Assembly (NCBI GenBank): GCA_002005505.1 | Contig: MVGU01001202.1 | Span: forward strand, 1 to 64,000 | DNA length: 64,000 nt | Direction of reading: 5' to 3' | From: Botryococcus braunii | Lineage: Eukaryota > Chlorophyta > Trebouxiophyceae | In this document: in pieces, positions 46,901-56,751 of the stretch | Layout of the letters: the number at the start of each line of letters is the position of its first letter | Numbering within the stretch: position 1 is the first letter of the stretch | Notes under the pieces: model-generated | The model's database searches: none | Seen by the model: the letters and a program-made list of their open reading frames with translations, nothing else | Told to the model about the DNA's origin: nothing | Program-made: the position numbers and the translations under genes

Positions 46901-48887
46901 CCTTGGTGTGTGGACAGTATCCCACAAACATACCTGCCTCAGACTGTGCACCCAAAGATGACACCTGGTGTTTGGCATGTTTCACGTATGCCAAACAGCC
47001 CCACTTGCGCAAATGGGACAGATCAGGGACAGAGCCAGTGAACATTTCAAATGGGGTTTTCTCCTGACCAGAGACTGGCATCACATTATGTAAATATGCA
47101 GCAGTAAGCATTGCATCCACCCAAAGACTCTCATCTGCCTGAACACCCAACAGCAATGTTCTGGCCTTCTCTTTCAATGTTCGATTCATTCTCTCAGCAA
47201 CTCCGTTCTGCTGTGGAGTATACGCGGCAGAGGTCTCAGTGTGAATGCCATTCTCTATACAGAACCCATGAAACGTTTTATTCAAGAACTCTGTGCCCCT
47301 GTCAGTCCTAACCGCATTAACCTTGGATTCTGTCTGTCTCTCCCAGTATGTAATAGTGTCTGTCAAATGAGATGCAATGGTAGCCTTGCTAGTGACTGGT
47401 AACACTGAAACGAAATTAGACAACTCATCCACCACTGTGACAGAAAACTTTTCCCCTTCAACGCCAGGAGTTGACATGGCACCAACCGTATCCGCATGTA
47501 TTCGATGCAGTACTCGAGGCGGCTCATGTGAACTTGGCTTGAAAGATGGTTTACACTGCTTTCCCCGAACACAAGGGTCACAGTGAGTATCGCACTTTGA
47601 ACAAGGAAGAAGGGACACAGGTATCCCAGTACACAACTCCTCCCTGCTCAAACGCTCTGTGGCTGTCTTCCCAGGATGCCCTAACCTCTCATGCCAAAGT
47701 TTTCGCAACTTGCAGTTATGTGCAGGTTTGTGCGCAGCATGATGTGCAGACATAGGGTTCACACACACTTGACAAGCCACCTGATATTTGGTGGGATATA
47801 TTCCCCTCAGAACATACAACCCATATCTTTCTACAATGCTGCACTCCCAACCCATGGGTCCCACCAGACTGCTGTAGGTCCCATTCTCACGTGGAACAAA
47901 TTGAATACCATCCCTTACCCCAGCTGATACAGACAAGAGATTTGTGCTGGCCTGTGGAACACATTGTACATTATGGAGCCACAGTAACTGCCCTTCTGCA
48001 TTCACCAGACACACACTCCCACTAGCAATGATGGAACCATGAGACTCTGATGTAGCCAACTGCAGTTGACGCGGTTCTGTGTACACCGTGGGGTTCTGCA
48101 ATACACCAAAGTCATTAACCAGGTGGACAGTAGCCCCAGAGTCCACAAGCCATTCCTCGCACGAGTGCCCTATCCCACCACTCTGTAATACATTAAACGT
48201 CACACTGGGCAGTGAGATAGGAACGGCTTCTGCGTTTTTAGGACATGGAACATGGGTACTGTTGGATGCAGAGGGAACACTTGGCAGTGAATGCTTACTT
48301 CTGTCGCCAGCTTGCTCCTCTCCAGTACCCTTTTTCCATTTTGTGCACTCCTTGCTGATGTGTCCACGGCTCCCACACTCCCAGCACCTGACTTTTCGTG
48401 ACCTCTTTCCGTCTTGCTCTGACTGGTCTGCCTCAGGGTCCTGGGACTTTGGGAGGACTGCCGCTGCCTTGGGAAGAGGTCGAGGGAGCTGGTCATTGAA
48501 GCCAGCACCATAGGCATGGCTCTGCAGGATTTTTACCACATCTTCTGAGGAGCGCCCGCAGCAATGCCCATAGAGTGCTCCTTTGAACTGTGCTAGCTCA
48601 GTGGGGAGACAATCCACAATAGCAATAGTGACATCTTCGGGGTCAATGGAGTGGGAGTTGTCCAGGAGGTTCTGGAAAAGTATGAATTTTTTCATGACAA
48701 ATGTCTCGAACGTCTCCTCCCTGGTCATGTGCTCTGTTTTGAGTGTATGTAGCCACTGGCGGTTAACAGACTTGTTGTGTCCTCCAGTGAACTTATTGGC
48801 TATGTATAACAGGGCATCAAAGGCAGAGGGCTTCATTGTCAACATAGGACTCCACTCCACTGGGACACTGCCAGTGATCAGCATCAT
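43914..48887 (-). CDS. Family A copy 4 gag-pol polyprotein (most of gag, PR, IN, RT, RH)
   Basis: A single open frame of 1657 codons holds the gag core, the CCHC knuckle (CWECGSRGHISKEC), protease (LVDSGATVHLVNDF), the HHCC domain (HERLGHPG ... CDTHCDPC), integrase (TDRGTEFLN, PQQNGVAERMN), an acidic and Pro-rich linker of about 350 residues, RT (DIKTAFLNGDLEEEVY, LFVDDMLIM) and RNase H (VDADYAGDLDMRAST, KNVADIFTKPL). A continuous gag-pol is common in Copia elements. The annotated start at 48887 is internal; the natural gag start at 49189 lies in another frame because of a missing base near 48968. If that base is a sequencing error, the element could be intact. Confidence 0.93.
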   Translation of the reverse strand: MMLITGSVPVEWSPMLTMKPSAFDALLYIANKFTGGHNKSVNRQWLHTLKTEHMTREETFETFVMKKFILFQNLLDNSHSIDPEDVTIAIVDCLPTELAQFKGALYGHCCGRSSEDVVKILQSHAYGAGFNDQLPRPLPKAAAVLPKSQDPEADQSEQDGKRSRKVRCWECGSRGHISKECTKWKKGTGEEQAGDRSKHSLPSVPSASNSTHVPCPKNAEAVPISLPSVTFNVLQSGGIGHSCEEWLVDSGATVHLVNDFGVLQNPTVYTEPRQLQLATSESHGSIIASGSVCLVNAEGQLLWLHNVQCVPQASTNLLSVSAGVRDGIQFVPRENGTYSSLVGPMGWECSIVERYGLYVLRGIYPTKYQVACQVCVNPMSAHHAAHKPAHNCKLRKLWHERLGHPGKTATERLSREELCTGIPVSLLPCSKCDTHCDPCVRGKQCKPSFKPSSHEPPRVLHRIHADTVGAMSTPGVEGEKFSVTVVDELSNFVSVLPVTSKATIASHLTDTITYWERQTESKVNAVRTDRGTEFLNKTFHGFCIENGIHTETSAAYTPQQNGVAERMNRTLKEKARTLLLGVQADESLWVDAMLTAAYLHNVMPVSGQEKTPFEMFTGSVPDLSHLRKWGCLAYVKHAKHQVSSLGAQSEAGMFVGYCPHTKGYKVRLPGRTVVSPSVHFVESQSGASAIGLQAAGPGPVSATQPGSSLEPDPASPQPGPSLDQDLNPVELETPASTEATIPMEDNSSEDDEPSPARPQTARLHPDPTAPRAPCAPPARTRHPNLTAPCAPVAPSPVGSPGSTAPSPASSSQSPGVSEVPRRMHAATRHGTSAPTTSGGIRTISRLRLMAVPLAKSPTSRTPGAFLWPGGTARFQLQPGALTRAERLQQRNARKEQPKSGDITEQAGIEAADEAPTTVTVHDDTSTEEGGITTSREPGEAGDVGEAGEAECTGRGTGVDIDSAVEGDSSAVDQCSDDNAVAMHVRDEAVGRLVNAKCESDRETRLRVSNVHDAVDHSEMVCEHEEMITAAAVREDESGSQEARRVVGQMRSRGKVAFFDNLPSATRQSSDNPWAGSARIVRDILHEQDGGEPSGEMPSCVFRTADSGGDASEPASIAFLRACLASPAGVRFSKIPVPSNYREARMSDQWVFWEQAMIEEKNSLDAHECFEYTERPRGKKVIPVHWIYSVKVDAHGNVIRYKARLVAQGCRQIQGIDVDEVFAPTSSFGARRVLLCKAAAEDMEIHQLDIKTAFLNGDLEEEVYVTQPPGFHNGGPQVCRLRKALYGLKQAPRAWYHTLDATLAKHGFTACMSDAGIYVSNVPGEDPVYLVLFVDDMLIMSKALPRVLAFKETIGKEFSIHDLGEVKDFLGCQIVRDRERKLMWMSSGLKIDALVDSFGLSGDTRAYDTPMSKSFVHTSHSTQSNPIDGAGVALEPGHRYCELIGSLLYLANTTRPDIAHAVGVLSRYRGTPTTAHMQEGLRVVRYLKDTRDLALQLGGGTSPLEGYVDADYAGDLDMRASTTGFVFQVYGGSVVWGSKKQSATATSTVESEFRAASHAVKEAIWLRGFLEEIHVDVWKPPLFIDNSGCVRNLRNLVNSKYTKHVAVAFHHARAAVIQGDVDVKYVPTQKNVADIFTKPLVPVLFKIHRNTLGVVSRE

Positions 48888-48964
48888 GGCAGCAGCATTT
48901 GCTCTCGTGAAAGGAAGGGGTTTCTGAAAGGCCTCCGTGCACTCCTTGTGGATAGCTGCAGTGG

Positions 48965-49189
48965 TCAGTCATAAAGCCAGGACTTGAAGTTCCACCCATC
49001 CTTTAATAAGGGATGGGCTACCTTAACATTTGTTGTTGATGGCTTTTTTGTGTCCTCGTGCAGTAAGGCTGTCAGTATCGAAACCACTGGGAGTGCTGTC
49101 TTCTCCTGTTCTGTGGATTGACCACCCAGACTTACAGGAGGCTGTTGGTTCAGCTGGTCCATTGGAGATGATTCCGCAGACTGGGTCAT
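48965..49189 (-). pseudogene. Family A copy 4 gag N-terminus, before the frame break
   Basis: ATG at 49189 (MTQSAESSPMDQ) begins gag. The frame is lost after about 75 codons because GTCAGATCAT of the other copies reads GTCAGTCAT here. The main frame resumes in another phase from about 48960. Confidence 0.88.
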
Positions 49190-49191
49190 TG

Positions 49192-49207
49192 TGTGAAAGG
49201 TTATGGG
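49192..49207 (-). repeat. Extra copy of the LTR end sequence just before gag
   Basis: The 16-base sequence TGTGAAAGGTTATGGG (plus strand) is the LTR terminus plus adjacent bases; it recurs here, 3 bp upstream of the gag ATG, and at the same place in copies 1 and 3. Confidence 0.85.
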
Positions 49208-49340
49208 TTTCTGCAAGTCTGGGTCACTTTGCAGATATGAATCGTTCTGGATATGACGTGCAGCAGGTATTCAAGGTGGACTCCTCGTACTCTGCAACCT
49301 TGGCTTCGGCGTAGCTCGATGGGCAGGTGGGCCCATAACC

Positions 49341-50716
49341 TGTGAAAGGTTATGGGCAGAGAGAACACCTGTAAGTCCGCAAAAGGATTTGTCAATGCAC
49401 TGTAGAGGTTTCGTCAGTCAGACCTCGACACACCCTTTGGCGCGACTGATACAGGTTCGAAAGGAGCGCCTTCCCTTGCGGCAACCAAAAAGCAAGTGCG
49501 ACTGTCTCAAAGACAAATCAAATATGCAATAGCAAGCTTCAACTTGTAGCAAACAGACAGGACTTCCATTCCGTGGCACAGGATTCGGCCAACCAACGAA
49601 TTGATTACATGGGACAATGTTACTGCTTGCCCTACTGGCACAATCTCATATACGCATAAATTACTTCTCTCATCAGCTGATTTCACAGCATCGTCTCAGA
49701 CATGTTCTGTGCCGGACCTGAGTCCGGCACACTCGTTCCCTTGACGACCTAACAGCACAGTTTTGCGACAGTCAACAAAATATCTAACCAAATAGGAATT
49801 ATCTCATTAAATCACAACTACATCAATACCTGTAAGTCCGCAAAAGGATTTGTCAATGCACTGTAGAGGTTTCGTCAGTCAGACCTCGACACACCTATTG
49901 CCCCAAGCATTACGATTTAGCCAGAGCAATGAGCAACATTGCAAATGCAGTGGTTATCAAATACATCATGCTATTCTATCCTCTGTCAAAGTGACAACGT
50001 ACCCTTTGGCGCGACTGATACAGGTTCGAAAGGAGCGCCTTCCCTTGCGGCAACCAATAAGCAAGTGCGACTGTCTCAAAGACAAATCAAATATGCAATA
50101 GCAAGCTTCAACTTGTAGCAAACAGACAGGACTTCCATTCCGTGGCACAGGATTCGGCCAACCAACGAATGACGAGTCTGTCGCCTCCAGCAGTTAAATA
50201 CCTGACCGTGTTTGGCGCCCAAGGGACTCGATAAAAGTCGAGCCCCTGAAAGCTTCTCACTCCAAAAGGTCCCTAATTGGTAATCCAATACGGATGATGT
50301 TTCCTAGACAAAATACCTAAAGGTCCCATTTTCTGTACCTGATTAAACACACTGATGTGGCCGCCTAAGAATTAGTTTGACTGACCTCGAATACGTATTC
50401 GAGGTCCCAAAAACAAATTCCACTGAGTGCCACGATGCTGTGTGAGTCAATGCAAAGTGGTCCTAACCTCTTCGTGAAGTTACGTGAGGAAGACTGAAGT
50501 CTGTCAAGGAATTATGTCGCTTCACAGCCAAGTTTCTAGGACTAGCTGGGAGACATATGCAGTAGTTTACACCTAAGGCACAACAGTGTCGTGTCGTCCA
50601 GGGCAGCCTGGCATGCACGACTGTTTTGCCTAGGATGAGTCAGAAGAATACCTCTGAATAAGTCCAACAGTAATGCTCCCTAAGTAATTACCTGATCTAG
50701 GTCATTACCTACAACA
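49341..50716 (-). repeat. Family A copy 4 5' LTR, long form
   Basis: It has the same architecture as copy 3: continuous leader 49369-49601, spacer 49602-49829, and a split leader at 49830-49894 plus 50003-50170 with the 108-bp segment 49895-50002 between. Confidence 0.92.
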
Positions 50717-51000
50717 ATTAGGTACTGGAGTAATTCTATGTAATCGATTCTTTGGATCGCCGAATCTTGAGCCACGGACTGGAAGTCCTGTCTGATTGCA
50801 AATTGGAGCTTGCTGTTGCATATTTGATTTGTCTTTGAGACAGTTGTGCTTGTTTGGTTGCCGCAAAAGAAGGCGCTCCTGTCGAACCTGTATCAGTCGC
50901 GCCAAAGGGTGTGTCGAGGTCTGACTTACGAAACCTCTCCAGTGCATTCACAAATCCTTTGCGGACTTACATGTGTTCTCTCTGCCCATAACCTTTCACA
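50717..51000 (+). repeat. Old, diverged family A LTR fragment on the plus strand
   Basis: This is the downstream end of an LTR, read on the plus strand, ending TGCCCATAACCTTTCACA at 51000. It has many substitutions relative to the other LTRs. It still shows the spacer-leader junction (TGTAATCGATTC) and the intron-free leader (CGCCAAAGGGTGTGTCG), so the long architecture is older than the young copies. Confidence 0.82.
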
Positions 51001-51576
51001 TTATACCACAAGTCCTTGCGCCCTTGTAATTTAAATATACTAGAAGTGGACTAACTCAATTATCTGGGCAACTTATTCGGTTTAACAGCAACCTAATCCT
51101 TCAGTTTCAACAGCTTCGCCGCCGCCGCCCCCTTCCCTCAACCAGCAAATCCTGATCTTTAGCATACAAACGTCCAACAAATCGGTCAATCAGCATACAA
51201 AGGCACAAACGGCCAACAAATCGGTCAATTAGCAACAAGTCTCCACCAGATACACGTTTATACTCAAACACATATCCAATAGAAATGGACTTACCTCTTC
51301 CCTTGTGCTTTAATGTAGACTTTGACAGGACCCTTGTCACGGTTACGAAACTCAAAGCACTCATTCTTGAACTGATTAAGAGCAGCGGAGTCCTATTGCC
51401 AAACAAATGGTGCACGATTCATGGCGAATCGTCGACATAGCGAATATTACTTTTGTAGAGAGTGATGGAAAGAATTATTGACGGAAAACGCTATTTTCAC
51501 CTCATTGAGACAATCAATGGTTCCAAAAGCTGTCGCTCGCACGTGTCCAAGGGTGTTTGTTGGTCCGCGGTCGATG
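51001..51576. other. No gene recognised
   Basis: The stretch contains a local duplication of about 35 bp (CCAACAAATCGGTCAAT occurs twice near 51170-51235) and a GCC-rich patch near 51118. I see no conserved domain or RNA gene. Confidence 0.5.
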
Positions 51577-51682
51577 TGCGTGAGTGCGTGCGTGCGTGTG
51601 TGTGTGTGCGTGAGTGCGTGAGTGCCTGCGTGAGTGCCTGCGTGCGTGTGTGCTCGTGCGTGTGTGTGTGTGTGTGCGTGTG

Positions 51683-51714
<32 letters not shown>

Positions 51715-51741
51715 TGCGTGCGTGTGCGTGCGTGCGTGTTT

Positions 51742-51836
<95 letters not shown>
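51577..51836. repeat. (TG)n/(TGCG)n microsatellite
   Basis: A long run of TG mixed with CGTG and GAGTGCG units is followed by a pure TG tract of about 90 bp. All open frames across it are Cys/Val or His/Thr repeats and are not genes. Confidence 0.97.
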
Positions 51837-52059
51837 TGTGGCGCAAGATTTAACTTTTTCAGTTGCTATTCCGATGCGGATGAGAATTGGGCACAGCAAT
51901 CGCAATGTCAGTCGGTGTCGGGAGCGCCCTGTAAACGTCTAATATAATAGTGGCTATCGCAAACTTGGATCCACTATACATATCCGGGGGCATGTGCACC
52001 ACTACAAAGCAAGGAAGTGTCCAATTTCGTCTTTCTTTATAACTTATGAAGCTTTGCCA

Positions 52060-52233
52060 ATGAGACCGCCTCGCATGGCTGTAACACCCTAAAGGTCATA
52101 TCTATAAACCATACCCTACGAGATCAATTGCATGGCTGTCATTCCCCATAGGTCATACCCTATACACAACACCCTATGAGACCGCCTTGCATAGCTGCCA
52201 TAACCTGTGGGTCACTGCTATATTTGACCCTAG
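52060..52233. repeat. 58-bp degenerate tandem repeat, three units
   Basis: Units start at 52060, 52118 and 52176 with the pattern A(T/C)GAGA(C/T)C followed by TTGCATGGCTG-like sequence, AGGTCATA and ACCCT. The surroundings to 52638 hold no convincing gene; a 167-codon frame from 52176 has no family features. Confidence 0.8.
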
Positions 52234-52638
52234 GTGACACACATCACAGCGCAATGTGGGCTTGGAGAAAACCCCAAGAGCTTGGAGCAGTCACAGGGGA
52301 GTGTCTGTGTCTCGGATCGGACAATATACATCATATGTGCTATAGATATAATTCCTGTCAGTCCACCTTGCATAGCTACCACATGGTAAGCGATGCCTTG
52401 CATCAACTGCCGTGCGAAAAGCTCTTCGACGGGCCTATCCAGGCCCCACTCGTAACGCGCATAGCCCCTACCTGTTCACTAAACAACGACACTTGGCTAA
52501 AACCCCGGGATAAGCCAATGCCACAACAGATGGCAATGGTGAGGTCACACTCCAGCATAAACGGCCCAGATGTCAAAATCTGTTGTGGTTTAAGAGTACT
52601 CGTGGTTCAATGTTACAAGTTACAAAGAAGAAAGAAGT

Positions 52639-52850
52639 ATGACTACTCTTCAACATTCTCCACAATCCTTTCTTTTTGAGAGATCGACTTTGTTTCAATC
52701 CTCTCTTTTCGAGAACGATCTTACAGCACTTATTCCCGAACTTTTTCTCATATCAACCACTCTTTTTCTTCTAGTATACGGAGTGATTTTTACCACCAAA
52801 GGACCAACTGCAAGCCTTCTGGTATTAAATATTAGCGGTTACATTTTTAA
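52639..52850 (+). pseudogene. nad2: Mitochondrial nad2-like fragment (probable NUMT)
   Basis: From ATG 52639 the frame encodes ENDLTALIPELFLISTTLF followed by LLVYGVIFTTKG and SLLVLNISGY. This matches the known N-terminal pattern of NADH dehydrogenase subunit 2: a PE motif followed by a hydrophobic helix ending in (L/V)(L/V)YGV(V/I)(F/Y)(S/T)T and a block containing LLVxN(V/I). The stretch is richer in A and T than its surroundings. Only the first 70 or so residues are present; the match fades at about 52850, before a run of G. In the cell nad2 is a membrane subunit of complex I; here it can only be a fragment. The identification rests on motif recall. Confidence 0.5.
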
Positions 52851-53030
52851 AGCGGAGCGGTGTGTGTAGGGGGGGGGGGTGGAGTGGGCGATGCTAAAAG
52901 CAGGTCTAGTAAATTTCTTTCAATTATTTTAAAACGTAAGGTGATATCTCTTCGATGTGACTCCCCACATGTTTTCACTGATTTCCAAGATTTAATCGCC
53001 GATGATCGGAGTGATACCTTTGACTAGAAG

Positions 53031-53080
53031 AGATTTCCCGGCAGCCAAAAGGGGTTGCCCCCTTCGCTGCCGGGAAATCT
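53031..53080. repeat. Strong hairpin with 15-bp perfect arms
   Basis: AGATTTCCCGGCAGC (53031-53045) is the exact reverse complement of 53066-53080. The 20-base loop can pair further (AAGGGG with CCCCTT). Outside the arms CTTTGA and TCAAAG extend the symmetry imperfectly. It lies between two imperfect 31-bp direct repeats (52582-52612 and 53123-53153). It may be the end of a small inverted-repeat element. Confidence 0.75.
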
Positions 53081-53153
53081 TCAAAGTAACCGTTTCAATG
53101 ACTTTTAGCCTTACATTGTAAAGTTGTGGTTTAACAGTACTCATGGTTAAGTG

Positions 53154-55097
53154 TGTAGAGTGGCTTCCAAAGCCCATCCCTCCCGAAGGTGACAGTACCG
53201 CACAATACGTTGACCACAAGTACCGCAACCAAATCACCAATTGCTGCAGGTCATTCGCTCCCTTAGGCTTTGTTGGGAATTATAAAACCAGAAGTTTGGG
53301 ACTTTTTAGGACATATGTGTTGGTGGGTTTCTTTGTTTGTGGAACCTTGGCTGGCAGTGTGCGTGGATCTGCTATCGTCTAGTAGTCCTGCGGCTGTGCT
53401 GGCCAGGCCACTGCTACTTATGTGCGTGTTTGCCGTCTTTGTTGGATTTTGACGACAGTGTAATGCCCCCTTCTCAAGTCAAACCTGGTTGAGAAGCTAT
53501 TTTCATTGTTTAAGGTGTCACACAGAGGCAGTTGGGCGGTTTTAGTACTCATATTTGGCTTATCCTTGGCCCTGTCCTTTTTATGGGGGGAGGGGGGGTG
53601 TTCCTGTGCCCTTTGTTGAACCCCATGCATCATCGTTTTCGCCAAGTGTTTGCCGGGCTTTCGGGGTTCATTCCAATCTGTAGGCCACTGAAGGATTGCT
53701 CCAACTGGTTACCCTCTAGTGGCCGGACAATTGAATTCTGCTGTGACGGTAACAATTGTGTATGAAAAACAATCATTTGGAGCAAGTCGCAGCCCCATAA
53801 GACGGCGTTCATGCTACGAGACGATGAGGACCACCAGCAGCGCAGCAGCAGTAATGAAGCTGGCCCAACAAAGAGCAATATATCCCCCATGTGTTACTAT
53901 GGAACGATGGTTCAGAAAGCCTTGAAGACGCCTCCACATGCACACCCCCCCCCCCCCCAAAAGGGTCAAAACAAGATGGTTGGACCGCCACAGTGACTGT
54001 CGTCACAGGAGCAAGATGGCAGAGTGGGGCTGCTAAATTTGACCAGCCGGAACCCCATCCGGCCCTGGTGGGCTTCCAATACTGCTGGAACTTGGCAGCA
54101 ATTAGACAGGACGAGCCAACATGTCCACGTAAACGTCGCGAGGCCTTCCTCTCACGTATGGAGGTCTAAGCACTGGACGTTTCTGGCCATGGAAAGTCAG
54201 TTGAAGCCGGCTTTCCATTTGACGCGCTGCCGAGTTGCCACTTCGGCTTTTGCTGTGGTTACTAAAGAGAACCAGAGCACGTCACAACAGTCCAAACATA
54301 CCTTATCTCTACTACAGTTGCAAACAGTTCTGTACCTTTTTCTTGAAGTCGATTACATTATGTGCCCCAAATGTGCCAGAAGGGGACACAGCAGTGTCTC
54401 GAGGTGTGCAAATCGGTCGCTTGTCTCAACAGGCTTACAGGGACTTACAGGCCAAGCAAACCTCGGCAGAAGTATAGGGATACCAGTGCCCTCTTGCACA
54501 TGCCATGCAGGAAGTGTCTCACTCTCTCATCGTAATCATTTTCATTAATGAACGTCATATGCAAATCAATGTGAGTCTTGCTCGGCTGCAAAGTTCTCAC
54601 CTGCAGGCTACAATGTTACTCGAGCTTCTGGCTTTTTGAATATGGCCAGGCTGGCATTCCCACCACCATATAGTACATTAACAGACAGCCTGGCCAATCA
54701 CGCCATTTAGGTACTCAGCCAAACTGAATCCACTGGCCAAGCCTTTAAGAAGACGAAGTAATTACTCTCATGCAGAACCGCTCGAAGTGGGCGCAATGCG
54801 AGAAGTTTATACCCGTTCTACCGGGGTGAGCACATAGTACATGTTCTACAATATACATAATGATCCACCAAAAAAAAGTTGACCTCCACCATTCAAGCAC
54901 ACGTAGTCCAACTCAAACCTAGGCCAGGGTAAGCCCAGAAACAACCTGCCCTTGCATCCACAGTGTCTTTACAGCTCTCGGGCCCTAGCTAGGGGGCCAT
55001 ATGCTGCTCCTCACAAACTCCTCTACTTGACACACGCCCTCTTCAGAGGCTGATGTTCTTTTCTCATAGCGACAGTCTGGTAAAAGAATTTAAAACT
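53154..55097. other. No gene recognised
   Basis: I find only short open frames without family features, G runs near 53585 and C runs near 53947, and purine/pyrimidine-biased tracts. No transposon ends or RNA genes were seen. It contains the 3' flank of the Ycf45-like gene. Confidence 0.5.
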
Positions 55098-56678
55098 CTA
55101 ACGATTATGGGAAACAGAGAAAGATCGGGAGGGCCGGCGCTTGCTGCTCCGGCGTCCAGTGCCGCTTCCGAATACAAGCTTCTCACCACGTCCTCTGGAC
55201 GCCACAGGATCCGAATTTATGCAGCCCATCAAGGCCAGCTCCGCTAGTGCATCCTGCAAGTTATCCAGTTCCCAACACTTCAACAGAGCCTTCCCCCAGC
55301 ACACCCTAACATTATCTGGCACAAAATACTGCAAAGCCCCAGACAAAGACGCCTGCCTGACGCTTCCCCCCATGCCCAGACCATCCCACCATTTCAGGAA
55401 TGAACACAAATCATCTCATGACTTGAACACAGATTAAGGTGCTTCATACCAAGTCAATTACAAGGTCCTCGTCTTCGACATATCACTTGTAAATAGCAGC
55501 GACACATTACAAAGTGCAAAGCCCCCCATAGCACCTTGGCTGGAAAAGATACCCTTGTCGGGCATGTCACTTGAAATGGTTACCTTGTCAGGGATGTCAC
55601 GCAGGCGCTGAGCCCATGCATAGGGATCATCACTGTCTTCGTAGCTGCGGCCAAAGGATGTAGAGGAGCTAAGCCCTAGCCCCATTTGTGAGGCCATATC
55701 GTCGGAGCCCTCCACTACCTCCAACGAGCCCAGGGATGCTGAGAGGGCTCCCAGATCAGCTGTAGCGCTGCCAGGCTCGCCCTCCGTCTCATAGCGGGTT
55801 TCCAGCACAACCACTTTACGTGTCTGTGAGTCTCTTTTGCGGACCTTCAGCCCCACGCACATAACTCAGCTCTATCGCCATTGCCAACAGCACCTAAGGT
55901 CATAACCGCTGTCCAATTATGTGAAGGACTGACATCCATCATATGCATTCAGCCACTCATTTACTCCAATCTTAAGTGTGATGGCATATATAGACAAACA
56001 GTGCCCCTATCAATTTGAGCAGTGACAGAGCACGGCCCAACTCGACATGCAAGGAGCAGGGGTCGCATTAGTCAGATGCAAGGCCATGTTCACATGCTCT
56101 GAACATGCCAATCCACAGCTGGGCTCCGGGCACAACGAGTAGAGACATTCGGGCATGAGGCTGAGCTCATCAGCTTATGGGCAGCTAAATGTGCATTCCA
56201 GCAATCTGGAGGGGTGGCGTGGGGGCCCCCCGGGGGTGGGGGGAAAAAAGAGGATAAAGAATCACCTGGACTATGGGCACTTTGTTGTGCAGCAGGCAGT
56301 CCACAGAATCTTCGGTCCAATGAGTAACCCAGTGTGCGCGCTCCCGCATCTCTATGACAAGAGGAAATGTGGGCGGTGCCTTTCTCTCTAGAACACTCTT
56401 CTGAGTGCCCCGTATACGCGCCTCCTCATCCCCTGGCCAATGGCGCCGTTGAATCAGTTGTAAAGCCCAATCGCAACTCACCCTAATCTACCAGCAGCTA
56501 CACCATTTTCAGGTAATGTGGGCTCTCTACAAGTTTCCTCCCTGCCCCTCTGTCCTTCCCCCCCTTTCATCTCTCCCCCTTTTTCCCCCTAGTCATAATG
56601 CCACTCCCCCCCCCCCCCCCCCGCGGCCCATCTCCCTCCCTTCGGCCTTGATAAGGCCCCCCTTATCCACCTCCCCCC

Positions 56679-56751
<73 letters not shown>

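Larger units (their letters stand above)
42920..50716 (-). mobile_element. Ty1/Copia retrotransposon, family A, copy 4 (most complete)
   Basis: It reads on the minus strand with a 5' LTR (49341-50716, long form), primer site (49328-49340), gag, one long pol frame, a polypurine tract near 43727 and a 3' LTR (42920-43726, short form). Total length is 7797 bp. The flanks are GTCTG on the left and ATTAG on the right, so there is no target duplication. A single base missing near 48968 is the only clear break in coding. Confidence 0.94.

Noticed and set aside
51447..51947. Cys/Val and His/Thr repeat frames on both strands
   Set aside because: They are translations of the TG/CA microsatellite.
52176..52638. 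167-codon frame starting in the 58-bp tandem repeat
   Set aside because: Its first part is repeat-derived, it shows no domain, and its end runs into the nad2-like fragment in another frame.
54355..54420. CPKCARRGHSSVSRC, resembling a gag zinc knuckle
   Set aside because: The spacing is CX2CX4HX5C rather than CX2CX4HX4C, and no retroelement sequence surrounds it; chance is more likely.
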